Part shown: positions 1 through 6,226 of the stretch, one piece after another | Layout: every line of letters starts with the position of its first letter | Numbering within the stretch: position 1 is the stretch's first letter | Notes under the pieces: model-generated | Told to the model about the DNA's origin: nothing | The model's database searches: none | What the model saw: only the letters and a program-made list of their open reading frames with translations | Source of the DNA: a virus | DNA: 34,606 nucleotides | Reading direction: 5' to 3' (one strand) | Virus record (IMG/VR): IMGVR_UViG_3300013132_000128 | Coordinates: 1 to 34,606 of that record | Made by a program: the position numbers and the translations under genes

Positions 1-12
1 AGGAGGTGTGAG

Positions 13-111
13 ATGGATCTTGAGACGTTGATGTGGAAGATGTACCGCCGTGGCGTTGTTCACGGTGGTGTGGTTGCCGTACTCACGGCAGCAATCTACC
101 TGATTATGTAA
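13..111 (+). CDS. small predicted membrane protein, 32 aa
   Basis: The ORF starts ATG at 13, six bases after a perfect AGGAGG ribosome site at 1-6, and stops with TAA at 109-111. The 32-residue product has a short charged N-terminus (Asp, Glu, Lys, Arg in residues 2-13) followed by a hydrophobic stretch from about residue 15 to the end, rich in Val, Ala, Leu and Ile, long enough for one membrane helix with the N-terminus inside. I do not recognise a family. The strong ribosome site and the clean join to the next gene support real translation. It could be a small membrane toxin-like or host-takeover protein, but that is only inference from size and hydrophobicity. Confidence 0.55.
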   Translation: MDLETLMWKMYRRGVVHGGVVAVLTAAIYLIM

Positions 112-127
112 ACACTGTTTATAAAAG
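107..127. repeat. palindromic 21-bp repeat, copy 1
   Basis: This 21-base site matches 1067-1087 at 20 of 21 positions. Its core TAAACACTGTTTA is a perfect inverted repeat about a central C. It covers the stop codon of the small membrane gene and lies just before the ribosome site of the next gene, a position suited to an operator. Function is inferred. Confidence 0.5.
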
Positions 128-137
128 GAGAACTGAA

Positions 138-917
138 GTGCTAACCGGAAACTTTGATGCTTATTTCAATACTGACCGTAACGTGTATAACGCGCTCCGT
201 ACCTTTGCGCGGGGGCATGTGTCACGGTTCCCCATAAAGTTTGAAGGGAGCGGGTACGCGGTCAGGTTTTACGACTCACGATTTCCTGCGCCAATTGCTT
301 CCTTGGAAAGGGACAACGGTAAATATGTTTTGAGATCTGATCTCATACGCAACGATAAATACGGTGGTGCTAATCACAAGTACAACACGCGGGCTACTTC
401 CAATACGAAACTTCTTCCGGCTTGGTTTGAAGCGTATGTCCGTCCCGTTCCAGACGAAAAGATATGCAGACAGTTTGTCTCTGTCAGAAACGAATTGAGC
501 GAAAAGTGGCGAACCGAGTTTGCCAATCTTGTTGATACTTTCAACATGGCGGGGTGGGGCGGTAGCGCAGACTTATTGCGTAAGGCGTTTTCAGATGACT
601 TCATAAACCATGTAATGAACGGCACCGCCCCCTACTCACATCCCGAATTGCGGAAGTTTATGAATGGCGAATTCGCAAACACATTCCTTGAACACAAACG
701 CCGCCAGTCTATTACACATCCAGACAAACACATCTTTATCAATCCTGACGATACGGTAGTTGTGAACATAGACAGCACCGTAGCCACACTCCTCAGTATC
801 AATGAGTTGCAGGAAGAATCGCGTTCCAAGATTGCCCTGATGCGGCTGCTTGAGAACAACACCCTGCTCGATGGAGTTGGTATAAAGATCTCTCCAGTTA
901 GTTTCTGGCTTTACTAA
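138..917 (+). CDS. phage protein of unknown function, 259 aa
   Basis: I chose the GTG at 138 because AAAGGAG at 124-130 lies seven bases upstream. The open frame extends back to 33, but that part overlaps the small membrane gene and lacks a ribosome site. The protein is soluble and mixed alpha/beta, with no signal peptide or membrane segment. The N-terminal half is rich in Tyr, Arg and Phe; the C-terminal half (about 200-259) looks mainly helical and ends in SFWLY. I recognise no catalytic motif. Its position at the left end, with other small early genes, suggests a host-interaction or regulatory role, but nothing in the sequence proves this. Confidence 0.75.
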   Translation: MLTGNFDAYFNTDRNVYNALRTFARGHVSRFPIKFEGSGYAVRFYDSRFPAPIASLERDNGKYVLRSDLIRNDKYGGANHKYNTRATSNTKLLPAWFEAYVRPVPDEKICRQFVSVRNELSEKWRTEFANLVDTFNMAGWGGSADLLRKAFSDDFINHVMNGTAPYSHPELRKFMNGEFANTFLEHKRRQSITHPDKHIFINPDDTVVVNIDSTVATLLSINELQEESRSKIALMRLLENNTLLDGVGIKISPVSFWLY

Positions 918-920
918 TAA

Positions 921-949
921 TTGCTATTGACGCAAACATGTGGTATATT
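921..949 (+). promoter_or_regulatory. possible sigma-70-like promoter
   Basis: TTGCTA at 921-926 and TATATT at 944-949 are separated by 17 bases. The expected start of transcription, about 955-957, falls on the ATG at 956, which would make the transcript leaderless. The -35 element matches consensus at only four of six positions, and the site overlaps an imperfect copy of the TTGTAAACA palindrome at 948-965. Confidence 0.4.
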
Positions 950-965
950 GTAAACATGGTAACAA
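948..965. promoter_or_regulatory. possible operator, degenerate palindrome
   Basis: TTGTAAACATGGTAACAA has arms related to the perfect palindrome at 1066-1084: the left arm is identical over nine bases and the right arm matches at seven of nine. It overlaps the candidate -10 element and start site, where a bound repressor would block RNA polymerase. It also covers the ATG at 956, so coding constraint must be considered. Confidence 0.3.
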
Positions 966-1282
966 GTCAATGGCTGTTAAGCGTAAGTCTTAAACGTAAT
1001 GGCGATGAGTACCCCTACTACACGTTAATTGATCGTCGCAGACAAAAGTCCACACGGTTCAACAGTTGTAAACACTGTTTACAAAAGCCAGTGGCCGAGA
1101 AGTTAGTGATGATCAAGATGATGCGTGGTGATTTCAAGGACTATATCTTTGGGTCATGGATTGGGGATAGGCATATAGTCGTTGCGTTAGACAAAGACGA
1201 GTACAACGAACTATTGGAGAGGGTCAGTGGTACCGACACCGGAAAACAAAGTAAAAAACCGCGTAAGAAAGATACTGAATAA
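956..1282 (+). CDS. phage protein of unknown function, about 108 aa
   Basis: The frame has ATG codons at 938 and 956, neither with a ribosome site. I prefer 956 because a candidate promoter would place the transcript start there; starting at 938 adds six residues. The protein begins with a probable beta strand (QWLLSVSLKR), has a Cys-x-x-Cys pair (SCKHC, encoded within the perfect palindrome at 1066-1084), and ends in a Lys/Arg-rich tail overlapping the start of the next gene by 56 bases. The basic tail and Cys pair would fit a nucleic-acid-binding protein, but I recognise no family. Confidence 0.6.
   Translation: MVTSQWLLSVSLKRNGDEYPYYTLIDRRRQKSTRFNSCKHCLQKPVAEKLVMIKMMRGDFKDYIFGSWIGDRHIVVALDKDEYNELLERVSGTDTGKQSKKPRKKDTE
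1066..1084. repeat. perfect 19-bp palindrome, copy 2 of the 21-bp repeat
   Basis: TTGTAAACACTGTTTACAA has perfect nine-base arms about a central C. It lies inside the coding sequence at 956-1282. With the flanking bases it matches 107-127 at 20 of 21 positions, 960 bases away. A dimeric winged-helix or MarR-like regulator could bind such a site, and two candidates are encoded immediately downstream (1558 and 1778). Confidence 0.5.
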
Positions 1283-1586
1283 GTACACGACTGCGTACAG
1301 TTTTATGCCCGCTACGCATGGTTATGGATCATCAGGTGTGGCTGACATTGTGTCCTGCATCAACGGTAAATTTATTGCCATAGAGTGCAAGACAGACGGT
1401 AATAAGCCTACGGCCCTACAGAAAAAGAACTTGAACGATGTTGTGAAATCTGGGGGCTACGGGTTTGTTGTGGACGATTCATCCATAGGAGTGTTCATCC
1501 TTACTCTGGATAACGTGGTAAGTGGCAGGTTGCCGCCAACATGTTTTGATTTCACCAATGAAGAAAACCAGAGCCAAGACAAGTGA
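1227..1586 (+). CDS. VRR-NUC family endonuclease (PD-(D/E)XK fold)
   Basis: The gene starts GTG at 1227, seven bases after GGAG at 1216-1219. The 119-residue protein has the VRR-NUC pattern: GVAD with Asp40, the strand AIECK with Glu53 and Lys55 as the (D/E)xK catalytic pair, and TALQ with Gln65, followed by a predicted helix and a strand near residue 80. Stand-alone VRR-NUC proteins of this size are common in phages and cut branched or structured DNA, so a role in resolving replication or recombination intermediates is likely. Its end overlaps the next gene by 29 bases, suggesting coupled translation. Substrate specificity cannot be read from sequence. Confidence 0.85.
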   Translation: MVPTPENKVKNRVRKILNKYTTAYSFMPATHGYGSSGVADIVSCINGKFIAIECKTDGNKPTALQKKNLNDVVKSGGYGFVVDDSSIGVFILTLDNVVSGRLPPTCFDFTNEENQSQDK

Positions 1587-1800
1587 GGGCAAACTTAAAC
1601 GCATCATGCTGTATGCATCTAGCGTGTATGCCATCAGTACGAAAGAGATAGCCAACCGATACAAACTAACCAGACGCCAAGCGTTGAGATACATAGACAA
1701 GTTATACAACGACGGGCATTTGTACATGCGATACAAGGTTGGTGGACGTTTTTATTATTCAATTGTTAGGAGGAAGAATGAAACTAGAAAAACTAAATGA
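1558..1800 (+). CDS. winged helix-turn-helix protein, 80 aa
   Basis: I start at ATG 1558; a start at 1522 would overlap the nuclease gene more deeply. There is no ribosome site at 1558, so translation is probably coupled to the upstream gene. Residues 26-54 form a helix-turn-helix: STKEIANRYKLTRRQALRYI followed by a helix ending NDGHL, then a beta wing (55-70) with alternating basic and aromatic residues. N- and C-termini are strongly basic. This is the usual build of a small phage DNA-binding regulator. A binding site is not proven, but palindromes suited to a dimer lie at 107-127, 948-965 and 1066-1084. It overlaps the next gene by 23 bases. Confidence 0.75.
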   Translation: MKKTRAKTSEGKLKRIMLYASSVYAISTKEIANRYKLTRRQALRYIDKLYNDGHLYMRYKVGGRFYYSIVRRKNETRKTK

Positions 1801-2077
1801 AGCGTTGAGGGTAGCCGACGAGTTCGGCATGGACGGCACTGATGTGTCCATCCTCTTTGCTATTGCCGAGAAGCGCAGGGATGAGGGAGCGGCAACTATC
1901 ATGCAGTTCTCTTCTGGAACGCAGTTTGCGTCTTTTGGCACCATCCACGAGCGTGTCAAACGCATGGTGAAAAAAGGCGTGTTGAAGAAACAAGTTCGAG
2001 AGGACAATCAAAGATACAAAGTGTTGACTGATGGCCCAGTGTTGGGTAAATTCCTAGACCGTTTGAACGAAGTATAA
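1778..2077 (+). CDS. MarR-like winged-helix protein, 99 aa
   Basis: The start is ATG 1778, four bases after AGGAGG at 1768-1773; the longer frame from 1739 lacks a ribosome site. The protein has a helix with alternating hydrophobics (DVSILFAIAEKRRDEG, about 22-37), a recognition-helix region (ASFGTIHERVKRMVKKGVL, about 51-69) and a two-stranded wing (70-83). This order resembles the MarR winged-helix core, without the long dimerisation helices of full MarR proteins. It is the second of three consecutive HTH proteins, so a regulatory job or DNA-structure binding is likely. Family assignment is by pattern only. Confidence 0.7.
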   Translation: MKLEKLNEALRVADEFGMDGTDVSILFAIAEKRRDEGAATIMQFSSGTQFASFGTIHERVKRMVKKGVLKKQVREDNQRYKVLTDGPVLGKFLDRLNEV

Positions 2078-2098
2078 CTTTTTAACAAGGAGACTAAA

Positions 2099-2587
2099 GT
2101 GACTAAGAGTGCAAAAATTCGCAAGTTGATGGCCAAGGGTTTAAGCGTTGCAGAGATTGCCAAGCGCGTGAAGGTGCATGCCAACTACGTGCATACCATC
2201 AAGTGGTTGGACAAGAAGAAAAAGCCAAAAGCCCAATTCAAAAGCCCCCGTTCGCGTCTGCTGCAAGACATATTCCAGATGAAGAAGGCGGTGGATGCGG
2301 TGGAGAGCAAGCCGACGAAGTTATTGGTACAACCCCAGTACAAAGACATGGCTATGAAAATTCTTGCTGATAACGATCTTGTCAACAAGCCCCCGCACTA
2401 CACAAAAGGCGGTATCGACTTCCTCGACTACGCCGAGGCCAAGGGGCTGACCGAGAACGCCTATCTTTTCAACGTGGTGAAGTACGTTTCACGTGCGGGT
2501 AAGAAGGTAGGTGCTGACCCTGTGCAGGATCTTGAGAAGGCAGAGTTTTACCTCAAGCGTGAGATTGCGCGGAGGAAGAGTGCGTGA
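2099..2587 (+). CDS. HTH-DUF3310 fusion protein
   Basis: Translation starts GTG at 2099 after AAGGAG about six bases upstream. Residues 5-37 form a helix-turn-helix (MAKGLSVAEIAKRVKVHANYV), followed by a basic, probably flexible linker (38-90). Residues 92-156 match DUF3310: VNKPPHY at 95-101, then KYVSRAGKK at 128-136 and a helical end (DLEKAEFYLKREI). DUF3310 proteins are widespread in phages and sometimes called nucleotide-kinase-like, but their activity is not established. The N-terminal DNA-binding domain would target the DUF3310 unit to DNA. The stop overlaps the next start as GTGA. Confidence 0.85.
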   Translation: MTKSAKIRKLMAKGLSVAEIAKRVKVHANYVHTIKWLDKKKKPKAQFKSPRSRLLQDIFQMKKAVDAVESKPTKLLVQPQYKDMAMKILADNDLVNKPPHYTKGGIDFLDYAEAKGLTENAYLFNVVKYVSRAGKKVGADPVQDLEKAEFYLKREIARRKSA

Positions 2588-3597
2588 CCGAGAAAGACTA
2601 CTTGCCACAGTACGCCGCAGAGTTAGTGCATGACTTGAAAGTACAGGAAGTTCAATGGCGCTACTCTGCAAATGCTGCACTTAAACGATGGGGTGAGAGC
2701 AATTCCATATACAAGGAAGAATTTGCCAAGGCCGAGGCGTTTAGAAACACAGCAGATATGGTACGCAATGCAGTACACATTGTGCTGCCATTGAACGGTC
2801 AAGTATATGTACCTCCATCCAGTAGCAGATATACACCGGAAGAGTGTGAGTCTTCTCACGCTTTGCCACATATATTGACTACGTTTGAACACGCCGTGGA
2901 TAAAAACTATTACGACGCTGACAACTTAGATGAGTTTGAAATTCCAGATGCAAGCGTCAGTTTGGCTGTGGACTTCAAGCAGTTTGATGAAGATGATGAA
3001 AGGTACAAAGACGAACGACTCCCCGGCAGAAGCCCTGTTTCTGTAATCGCGTTCTCTAGGTTTAATAAGAATGCCAAGGGGGTAAAGTGGTGTCTTAATA
3101 GTTACTACATGACTATGTATACGCCGCTTGTGTTTACCAATAACGGCACAGAACTTAGCTTAAGTAATATCTATACGAAAGAAGGGCTGTTTGATAACGA
3201 CAGTCAACCAACTAAAGATAGAAACTTTGTAGAGACTATATATAGATCTTTGAACGCAAACATGGAAACAGTAATCCGAGCCTGTCACGCACTGCGTGTC
3301 GGTGCTGTGTTGGAGGAGCGTGAGGAGAAGTCCTATACACGCAACAGGACACTCCAGAAGAAGGGCGTTGGCGGGTTTGAGTACCACGTGTTGAGACTGC
3401 CATATGGCACAGTCAGAGAGACGTTGGGTAGTCGATCCGGTGGCGAGCGCGATGCCCCGAGGTATCACTTCCGAAGGGCACACCTACGTAAATTGTCCAA
3501 GGGAACTCAGACGTTCGTGCGTTCATGTTTCGTTGGCAATCGTGAGAAGGGCGAGATCCAGAAAGAATACAAACTAGAAAGCGGGGTAGCAGCATGA
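2584..3597 (+). CDS. conserved phage protein of unknown function, 337 aa
   Basis: The gene starts GTG at 2584 inside a GTGA overlap with the HTH-DUF3310 gene. The N-terminal two thirds are helical then mixed, with an acidic segment (FDEDDERYKDERLPG) near the middle. The C-terminal roughly 80 residues form a distinct basic module with the pattern GGERDAPRYHFRRAHLRKL, then TQTFVRSCFVGNREKG and KEY. I recall this C-terminal pattern from many unrelated phage early proteins, but I know of no assigned activity. His, Arg and Trp/Phe content fits nucleic-acid binding. The stop overlaps the next start as ATGA. Confidence 0.75.
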   Translation: MTEKDYLPQYAAELVHDLKVQEVQWRYSANAALKRWGESNSIYKEEFAKAEAFRNTADMVRNAVHIVLPLNGQVYVPPSSSRYTPEECESSHALPHILTTFEHAVDKNYYDADNLDEFEIPDASVSLAVDFKQFDEDDERYKDERLPGRSPVSVIAFSRFNKNAKGVKWCLNSYYMTMYTPLVFTNNGTELSLSNIYTKEGLFDNDSQPTKDRNFVETIYRSLNANMETVIRACHALRVGAVLEEREEKSYTRNRTLQKKGVGGFEYHVLRLPYGTVRETLGSRSGGERDAPRYHFRRAHLRKLSKGTQTFVRSCFVGNREKGEIQKEYKLESGVAA

Positions 3598-3710
3598 TTG
3601 ACTGGCTCAAAAAAATGTACCGCGATTGGCAGTGGCGCAGACAGAACGAATGGGCGCAGGTGCCACCGCCTGATTGGTCAGCGAAACGCGGTGGGAGGGA
3701 GTACTGGTGA
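3594..3710 (+). CDS. very small Trp/Arg-rich protein, 38 aa
   Basis: The ORF starts ATG at 3594 inside an ATGA overlap with the upstream gene and ends TGA at 3708-3710, overlapping the next GTG start. The product has six tryptophans and about ten Arg/Lys in 38 residues, with a Pro-Pro-Pro in the middle and REYW at the end. It has no hydrophobic membrane stretch. Start/stop overlaps on both sides, matching the spacing used through this operon, are the main evidence that it is a gene. Its function is unknown; an amphipathic peptide binding nucleic acid or membrane is possible. Confidence 0.6.
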   Translation: MIDWLKKMYRDWQWRRQNEWAQVPPPDWSAKRGGREYW

Positions 3711-4876
3711 AATCATTAAACGACATCTACCAAGATGGACTCAAACTTCTTGAGCAGGACAAGTGCGACGAGGCTATCCCTCGCTTCGACGATATCATCA
3801 AGTTGCGTCCGCTCCTTGCCGGGGCGTATGTGCAGCGGGGTCGGTGCCATTGGGAAATGCGACGTTGGGACTTGGCAAAACCTGACTTCGAGAATTGCCT
3901 GATGCTTGATCCAGAAAACCCAGATGCCAAGTGGACGACGGGCCTGATTGAGTTGCAGTTGGGAAACTTTGAGCGTGGGTGGATGCATTACGAGAACCGT
4001 TGGGACACCGACACATTCCAGTCACCCCGGCTCAAGACTCGGCTCCCATCGTGGGAGAAAGGCAAAGGCTATAAGTCTGTGTTGGTCTGGTGCGAACAGG
4101 GCGTGGGCGATCAGTTGCTCTACGGCAGCATGTTGGGTGCGCTGAAGAAAGAGACTGAGAAGGTCACGGTGATGATCGATATTCGACTGATGAATCTTTT
4201 CCAACGCGCCAATCCAGATATTAAATTCATACGCCACGACAGTCGGGTGAACAACGCCGAGTACGACTCGCAGATTCCGATTGGCAGCGTGGGTAAACAT
4301 TTCATTAACGATGTCGCTGACATCAAGAAGCATCGGTCTGTCGGATATGTTTATCCTGATCGCAGCCGATTGGATCATCTGACACACGAGTTGGCGCTGC
4401 AACCGGATGACTTCGTGATCGGTATATCTTGGGCAAGCACGGCTCCGCGCATCGGTGAACACAAGAGTGTGAAACTGGAGGAGTTGGTAGGACTTTGGGA
4501 TATCCCGAACGCCAAGATCGTAAGCCTGCAATACGGCAAGCCTGATCACGACATCGAACCGTTTGAAGAAAAGACTGGCAAGATTGTTCGCCAGACGACG
4601 GTCGGTAACTTCTTTGACTTGGAGGGCGTGGTCGCAGCGATGTCACTGTGCAACGCCGTGGTATCCGTGTCGAATGCGAACGTGCATCTGGCAGGAGCCT
4701 TGGGCGTACCGACGTACGTGCTTGATGCCAACAAGTTGTGGTATTGGAATCATAAGGAAGGGCGAACGAGCCTTTTCTATCCGACAGTTAACCTTTACCC
4801 ACGCGACTATTTGAACGCGCCGTGGGATGCACAGATTGCAGAGATCATCAAAGATATTAAGGAGCGACGAGCATGA
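3707..4876 (+). CDS. TPR protein with glycosyltransferase (GT9-like) domain
   Basis: I start at GTG 3707, inside a GTGA overlap and preceded by GGGAGGGAG. Residues about 4-105 hold tetratricopeptide-like helical repeats (for example AGAYVQRGRCHWEMRRWDLA and a LDPENPDAKW turn). From about 115 the protein resembles the glycosyltransferase domain of bacterial TPR-GT proteins: WCEQGVGDQLLYGSML (EQGVGD 130-135), a GISWAS strand near the middle, VSVSNANVHLAGALG near the end, and a final YPTVNLYPRD block. Homologues usually have Asp where this has Asn in the SNANVHLAGA loop. Such enzymes transfer sugars from nucleotide donors; a GT is unusual among replication genes. Acceptor and donor are unknown. 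Confidence 0.8.
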   Translation: MKSLNDIYQDGLKLLEQDKCDEAIPRFDDIIKLRPLLAGAYVQRGRCHWEMRRWDLAKPDFENCLMLDPENPDAKWTTGLIELQLGNFERGWMHYENRWDTDTFQSPRLKTRLPSWEKGKGYKSVLVWCEQGVGDQLLYGSMLGALKKETEKVTVMIDIRLMNLFQRANPDIKFIRHDSRVNNAEYDSQIPIGSVGKHFINDVADIKKHRSVGYVYPDRSRLDHLTHELALQPDDFVIGISWASTAPRIGEHKSVKLEELVGLWDIPNAKIVSLQYGKPDHDIEPFEEKTGKIVRQTTVGNFFDLEGVVAAMSLCNAVVSVSNANVHLAGALGVPTYVLDANKLWYWNHKEGRTSLFYPTVNLYPRDYLNAPWDAQIAEIIKDIKERRA

Positions 4877-5130
4877 CCGAAGAAGATGTTTCTTATCTTG
4901 ATGCCAAGCCTGAACACTTGGTGCCTATGCCCCCGCAACAGAAAGTGTGGGCGACCATCGGTGACAACTTGGAGTTGGATTACATCGACTGGGACATGAT
5001 CAACGAGTTGGCGAAACAGTTTGATGTTTTGCACAAGGAAGGGCAGGAGAAGACCGAGAGCCATGTCATCTGCAAATTGCTGACGTTGGTGCGTGAGCAA
5101 ACGAGGAAGGACTGTGAGCAGGCCAAATGA
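4873..5130 (+). CDS. hypothetical protein, 85 aa
   Basis: The start ATG 4873 forms an ATGA overlap with the glycosyltransferase stop. The protein is acidic in its first half (EEDVSYLDAKPEH and LELDYIDWDMINEL) and helical with more Lys/Arg in the second half. It has no membrane segment and no motif I recognise. Its end overlaps the next gene by 17 bases. Tight coupling to the TPR-glycosyltransferase raises the possibility of a shared function, but neighbouring genes here are so tightly packed that this is weak evidence. Confidence 0.65.
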   Translation: MTEEDVSYLDAKPEHLVPMPPQQKVWATIGDNLELDYIDWDMINELAKQFDVLHKEGQEKTESHVICKLLTLVREQTRKDCEQAK

Positions 5131-5284
5131 ATACATCGTTGATCGCTTAAACGAGCGGATCAATGACTTGGAGAAAGAACTTTTGGATGAAAAGTCCCAC
5201 AAGACTGACATTCTGATCGCAGAAATCATGTTAGCCGTGGTGTGCTTCTGTGCGGGCTGCGTGGTGGGAGCGGTGTACCTATGA
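5114..5284 (+). CDS. small coiled-coil protein with C-terminal membrane helix, 56 aa
   Basis: I chose GTG 5114 because GAGGAAGG lies immediately upstream; a longer frame starts at 5093. Residues 7-33 are a charged amphipathic helix with a heptad-like pattern (VDRLNERINDLEKELLDEK), followed from about residue 37 by a hydrophobic helix rich in Ala, Val, Cys and Gly that ends at the C-terminus. This layout is that of a tail-anchored membrane protein with a cytoplasmic coiled coil. No lysis function is suggested, because it lies in the early operon far from holin and endolysin. It ends with an ATGA overlap. Confidence 0.6.
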   Translation: MSRPNEYIVDRLNERINDLEKELLDEKSHKTDILIAEIMLAVVCFCAGCVVGAVYL

Positions 5285-5682
5285 CAAAACTAGAAGCGTG
5301 GAAGGCGTGGAATGAAACCGTAGGTGTTGGCGCAGAAGCGACAGAGTTTGCACTAGAGAAATCGAGCCACGGCAAAGCATTTAGTTATGCGTGGGATGCT
5401 GCGGTGGCCGAGAACGAGCGACTACGCGAAGCCCTGCATGACATCTCCATCAGTAAGAACTCTATGTATCAAGAGTCACGAGCCAAGCAAGCCTTGGGTG
5501 AGGATCAAAAAATCTGGAGGATGTGCGGCGTGAATACGGATGATGTGATTAAGATGGCCGAGGAAGCCGGGATCGTGATGAGTCTGACCGACGAGCGTGT
5601 GACGCTGAACAAACTGAATCGTTTTCTGGAACTGCATCTGAAGGCACTGAAGAACGAAGGCTACCGCCGGGGTGAAACATGA
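5281..5682 (+). CDS. hypothetical protein, 133 aa
   Basis: The start ATG 5281 overlaps the previous stop as ATGA. The protein is mostly helical. Residues 1-40 have the pattern AWKAWNE...AFSYAWDAAVAENERLREAL, which resembles short phage proteins with a helix-rich N-terminus and a coiled-coil turn. The C-terminal third is amphipathic (LNKLNRFLELHLKALKNEG). There is no enzymatic motif that I recognise. The next gene starts in another ATGA overlap, so it is read from the same transcript as its neighbours. Confidence 0.65.
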   Translation: MTKLEAWKAWNETVGVGAEATEFALEKSSHGKAFSYAWDAAVAENERLREALHDISISKNSMYQESRAKQALGEDQKIWRMCGVNTDDVIKMAEEAGIVMSLTDERVTLNKLNRFLELHLKALKNEGYRRGET

Positions 5683-5882
5683 TCATTGACGACAAGTCCC
5701 CGCCGGGATCGTGGCAGCGTGAGATAGAACTGCAACCGTGGAAGTACTCACAGCAGGAAAAGGTCGGGTGGGCGCTGTCTGAGATGCGCTTGCGTGGCAT
5801 GTTCAAGGAAGCCGACATCCTTTCCCAAGAGATCGTTGTGTTGAAAGCAGAAGTGGATCGTTTCCGTGCAGATCGAAAATGA
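5679..5882 (+). CDS. hypothetical protein, 67 aa
   Basis: The start ATG 5679 is in an ATGA overlap. The first 20 residues carry Pro and Trp (SPPGSW, LQPWKY), followed by a long predicted helix from about residue 24 (QQEKVGWALSEMRLRG) to the end (VLKAEVDRFRADRK), probably a coiled coil. No known domain is apparent. It overlaps the next open frame by 17 bases. Confidence 0.6.
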   Translation: MIIDDKSPPGSWQREIELQPWKYSQQEKVGWALSEMRLRGMFKEADILSQEIVVLKAEVDRFRADRK

Positions 5883-6054
5883 CATACTGAATCTGATCCG
5901 CGATCTTCCACGCGAGATCAATGACACATCAACCACAACTGAATTTAAATTTCTTACGGTGGGTGGTGTGCTGTGGGCCTGTCACGATGAGATCAGGCGA
6001 CTGCGGCAGGAAGTACAGGAGTTAAAGAGTGTCAATCGTAAAAAAGGTCCGTAG
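5866..6054 (+). CDS. hypothetical protein, 62 aa
   Basis: The only reasonable start in this frame is GTG 5866, without a clear ribosome site, so translation probably depends on coupling to the overlapping upstream gene. The protein is acidic at the N-terminus and ends with a charged helix (CHDEIRRLRQEVQELKSVN) suited to a short coiled coil, then a basic tail. Its end overlaps the zinc-finger gene by 26 bases. Function unknown. Confidence 0.5.
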   Translation: MQIENDILNLIRDLPREINDTSTTTEFKFLTVGGVLWACHDEIRRLRQEVQELKSVNRKKGP

Positions 6055-6226
6055 TTGTGTAGAGTGCAAAAGGACGTTTGCTAACCCAGAGTCCCTGCGT
6101 ACACACATATACAAGTTTGGTGGATGCAGGAGCGAAGAATCTTTAAAAGCCGCAGGCTTTGAAAATACCCCCAAAGGTTGGCTACGCAAAAAGATGGTAA
6201 GTTTTAATGACAATACTAACAATTGA
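6029..6226 (+). CDS. C2HC zinc-finger protein, 65 aa
   Basis: Start GTG 6029 is seven bases after AGGAG at 6017-6021. The protein carries a zinc-finger pattern: Cys10-x2-Cys13-x12-His26-x6-Cys33, in the context CVECKRTFANPESLRTH, like a C2H2 finger whose second His is replaced by Cys. The rest is basic (KGWLRKK). Single zinc fingers of this kind in phages usually bind DNA or RNA. Its 3' end overlaps the DNA polymerase start by 20 bases, so it may influence polymerase translation through coupling. Direct function is not known. Confidence 0.7.
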   Translation: MSIVKKVRSCVECKRTFANPESLRTHIYKFGGCRSEESLKAAGFENTPKGWLRKKMVSFNDNTNN

